NCBI GenBank assembly: GCA_003136255.1
Contig: PLDT01000462.1
Coordinates: 1-14,741, forward strand
DNA from: Palsa-504 sp003136255
Lineage (GTDB): Bacteria; Actinomycetota; Actinomycetes; Streptosporangiales; Streptosporangiaceae
Length of the DNA: 14,741 nucleotides
Reading direction: 5' to 3'
A program made the position numbers and the translations under genes. Below the pieces are notes generated by a model, which saw only the letters and a program-made list of their open reading frames with translations, ran no database searches and was not told the DNA's origin. Every line of letters starts with the position of its first letter. The first letter of the stretch is position 1. Below are positions 13,071 to 14,741 of this stretch, piece by piece.

Positions 13071-13747
13071 CGCCAGCCACCTGGCCAGGGAATGATGGTT
13101 TCGTGGGACGCATGCGTGGCTGGCCGGTAAGCCTGTCCGAGCCTCATCTGCTCGGTGAGCCGGTCGGGCTGCGCCCGGTCCGGGTGAGCGACGCCCGCGC
13201 CTGGCGCGAGATCCGGGTGCGTAATGCGCCGTGGCTGCGGCCCTGGGAACCGACCAACCCGGAAACCCCGCTCTACCGGTCCAGCCTGGGGCCGTACGTG
13301 GCGATGGTCCGGGCCATGCGGCGGGAAGCGCGGCAGGGACAGGCCATTCCGTGGGTGGTGACGTACGGCGGGGAGTTCGTGGGCCAGCTGACAGTCGGGT
13401 CGATCACGTGGGGTTCGGCGCGGTCGGGGCAGGTCGGGTACTGGGTCGACGAGGCGTACGCGGGACGCGGCATCACCCCCACCGCGCTGGCCCTGGCCGT
13501 GGACCACTGCTTCAGCGTGATCGGCCTGCACCGGCTCGAGGCCTCGATCCGGCCGGAGAACCACGCGTCGCGCCGGGTGGTGGAGAAGCTGGGGTTCCGC
13601 GAGGAAGGCGTCCGGGTCCGCCAGTTGCACATCAACGGGGCCTGGCGGGACCACGTGTGTTACGCGATAACGGCCGAGGAAGTGCCGCAGGGACTGCTGC
13701 CCCGGTGGCGCAGCATCCTGCTCGCGTCGCGGTCCGGGACGACCTGA
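13067..13747 (+). CDS. rimJ: RimJ/RimL-type GNAT N-acetyltransferase
   Basis: GNAT-fold enzyme that transfers acetyl from acetyl-CoA, probably to a protein N-terminus; the real target is unknown. The core begins at VGLRPVRVSDARAWREIRVRN (33-53, split at the family's variable site). The acetyl-CoA pyrophosphate loop is AGRGIT at 132-137, followed by IGLHRLEASIRPENHASRRV (152-171) and VEKLGFREEGV, typical of RimJ/L. GTG 13067 overlaps the mogA stop as GTGA. The first about 15 residues do not look family-like, so GTG 13103 or ATG 13112 may be the true start. It occupies the place of Rv0995 in the conserved order next to glp and sepX. 192 nt separate it from sepX. Confidence 0.88.
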   Translation: MTPATWPGNDGFVGRMRGWPVSLSEPHLLGEPVGLRPVRVSDARAWREIRVRNAPWLRPWEPTNPETPLYRSSLGPYVAMVRAMRREARQGQAIPWVVTYGGEFVGQLTVGSITWGSARSGQVGYWVDEAYAGRGITPTALALAVDHCFSVIGLHRLEASIRPENHASRRVVEKLGFREEGVRVRQLHINGAWRDHVCYAITAEEVPQGLLPRWRSILLASRSGTT

Positions 13748-13863
13748 GCCTCCCGGTCGTCTTCGGCGTTTATTGCGACACACCGGGTTCGGTGCTCGTC
13801 TCTACCCGGATCAGCTATTACTTTGCGTTACGTAAGCAGGCTGGACGGGAGCAGTGTGCCCGC

Positions 13864-13926
13864 GATCGGCGCCCGGGATCGGCGCCCGGGATCGGCGTCC
13901 GCGATCAGCTCGGCGATTAGCTCGGC
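13864..13926 (+). repeat. tandem degenerate repeats just upstream of sepX
   Basis: Three 13-nt units (GATCGGCGCCCGG twice, then GATCGGCGTCCGC) are followed by two 12-nt units (GATCAGCTCGGC and GATTAGCTCGGC). The array ends 3 nt before the GGGGAGG ribosome site. It could be a regulatory array or replication-slippage product. The gap from 13748 also contains the palindrome TTACGTAA (13828-13835). Confidence 0.75.
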
Positions 13927-13939
13927 GAGGGGAGGATTG

Positions 13940-14622
13940 TTGAGCAGCGCGATCCTGTACGTCGCGATCGTCGTCATCTGGGCGGGCGTGCTCATCCCCC
14001 GCTGGCTACGGCGGGACTCCTCGGCGACCGCGGCTGCTCGTGCCGAGGCCGCCGCTGAGGCGGAGGCTGAGGCTGCTGCCGAGGCTGAGGCTTTGGCTGC
14101 GGCTTCTGTTTCCGCTTCGGCTTCCGACGAGGCTTCGGTGGATCTGGGGGGCGAGTCGACGCGGGGACCCGCGCCGGGGTCCGTGCCTCGGTGGTCTGCG
14201 TCTCGGCGGGCTGCGTCTCGGCGGGCTGTGTCTTGGCGGCAGCACGAGGAGGCGGCTCCGGAGCGGCGGTCTGGGCGGGATGAGGACTTTGAGCCGGTGG
14301 TTTCCGACCCGGGGCACCGGCGGGTGCTGGCCGCGCGGCGGCGGCTGCTGATGATGCTCCTGGCGCTGACCGTCGCGTCGGGGGTGCTGGCGGAGACCCG
14401 GATGGCGGCGTGGTGGGTGATCGTGCCGCCGTCGGTCATGCTGCTCGGCTACCTGCTGCTGCTGCGAGAGGCGGCCAAGGCCGACGTCGAGCGGCGGTCG
14501 GTTCGGGTGGAGGCAGTGGCTCACGTGGCTCCTGTTGCGGCTGCTCGGGTGGCTCCGGCGGCTCCGGCGGCTCNNTCTACGACCAGTACGCCGACGCCAA
14601 GCTGCGCGCCGTGGGAGACTGA
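13940..14622 (+). CDS. sepX: SepX/GlpR divisome membrane protein (interrupted by assembly gap)
   Basis: Actinobacteria-specific membrane protein of the cell-division machinery (SepX in Streptomyces, GlpR in Corynebacterium, where it binds Glp). TTG 13940, preceded by GGGGAGG, opens SSAILYVAIVVIWAGVLIPR, a first membrane helix. A long Ala/Glu-rich, low-complexity acidic stretch follows, then RRVLAARRRLLMMLLALTVA and AAWWVIVPPSVMLLGYLLLL, two further helices. Two N bases at 14574-14575 interrupt the gene. Before them the frame is that of 13940; after them only another frame gives YDQYADAKLRAVGD and stop at 14620-14622, which looks like the true C-terminus. The missing length is therefore not 2 but some unknown number that restores the frame. 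GCT/TCT codons are unusually frequent here compared with neighbours. Assignment rests on topology and on position next to glp and rimJ. Confidence 0.8.
14574..14575. other. assembly gap (NN)
   Basis: Two undetermined bases follow a GGCTCCGGCGGCTC repeat, a G/C-rich run that is hard to assemble. The run is probably a placeholder for a longer unknown stretch. Confidence 0.95.
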
Positions 14623-14741
14623 CCGGTACCTGTGGGCGCTCCGAAATCACGTGAGTCTGCGGCGCATCGCGATACGGTGCCCGTTTCATCGTCGATCACC
14701 TTATTCGTCCGCGCGGACGGCACTCGGGCGCGGCCAGCCGA
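14623..14741. other. end of window, no gene seen
   Basis: 119 bases after sepX with no convincing gene start and no strong hairpin; the next gene is presumably beyond the window. Confidence 0.5.

Overview
The window looks like a chromosome segment from a high-GC actinomycete. The reasons are strong G/C at third codon positions, GTG and TTG starts, GTGA start/stop overlaps, promoters that abut start codons, and the gene order in the right half. As I recall it, that order (FmdB-like zinc-ribbon gene, 5-formyl-THF cyclo-ligase, galU, moeA/glp, rimJ, sepX/glpR) is the same as Mycobacterium tuberculosis Rv0991c-Rv0996. The sequence does not settle the genus. A filamentous, Streptomyces- or Streptosporangium-like actinomycete is a reasonable guess.

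Left part (1 to about 6713) is accessory and partly decaying. It starts with a broken SRPBCC-domain remnant, then an ECF sigma factor of SigG type with a C-terminal SnoaL-like domain, and a mycothiol-dependent-isomerase-like protein (TIGR03086 type). Next comes an apparent three-gene operon: short-chain dehydrogenase, DUF899 thioredoxin-like protein and F420/deazaflavin-dependent oxidoreductase. The sigma gene and this operon are preceded by nearly identical promoter-like boxes (CGGCGATT, 16-17 nt, GGTCTATATA). That suggests the sigma factor controls both itself and the redox operon. After this come a six-helix membrane protein, a cupin pseudogene with three compensating frameshifts, an NTF2/SnoaL pseudogene with three frameshifts, and an intact DUF4267 membrane protein.

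Middle (6714 to about 7829) has few genes: inverted repeats, tRNA-Arg(CCU) on the minus strand, a G-quadruplex-type G-rich stretch and a strong two-part hairpin that probably ends the mtnP transcript. The tRNA marks the change from accessory DNA to the conserved core.

Right part (7830-14741) is core. On the minus strand lie mtnP (methylthioadenosine phosphorylase) and an FmdB-like zinc-ribbon protein with a disordered tail, resembling the M. tuberculosis redox chaperone Ruc. They are preceded by an almost perfect CIRCE operator (17 of 18 positions), so HrcA heat-shock control is likely. Then come 5-formyl-THF cyclo-ligase (minus) and, divergently, galU, glp/moeA, moaC, mogA, a RimJ-type acetyltransferase and sepX/glpR (plus). 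The cyclo-ligase, galU and moaC all have a TANNNT box 6-7 nt before the start codon and no Shine-Dalgarno, so they are probably translated from leaderless mRNAs. This half joins molybdenum-cofactor synthesis to the Glp-GlpR/SepX cell-division pair. A two-base N run inside sepX marks an assembly gap that breaks the reading frame. I found no CRISPR array, intact transposase, integrase or clear new defence system.
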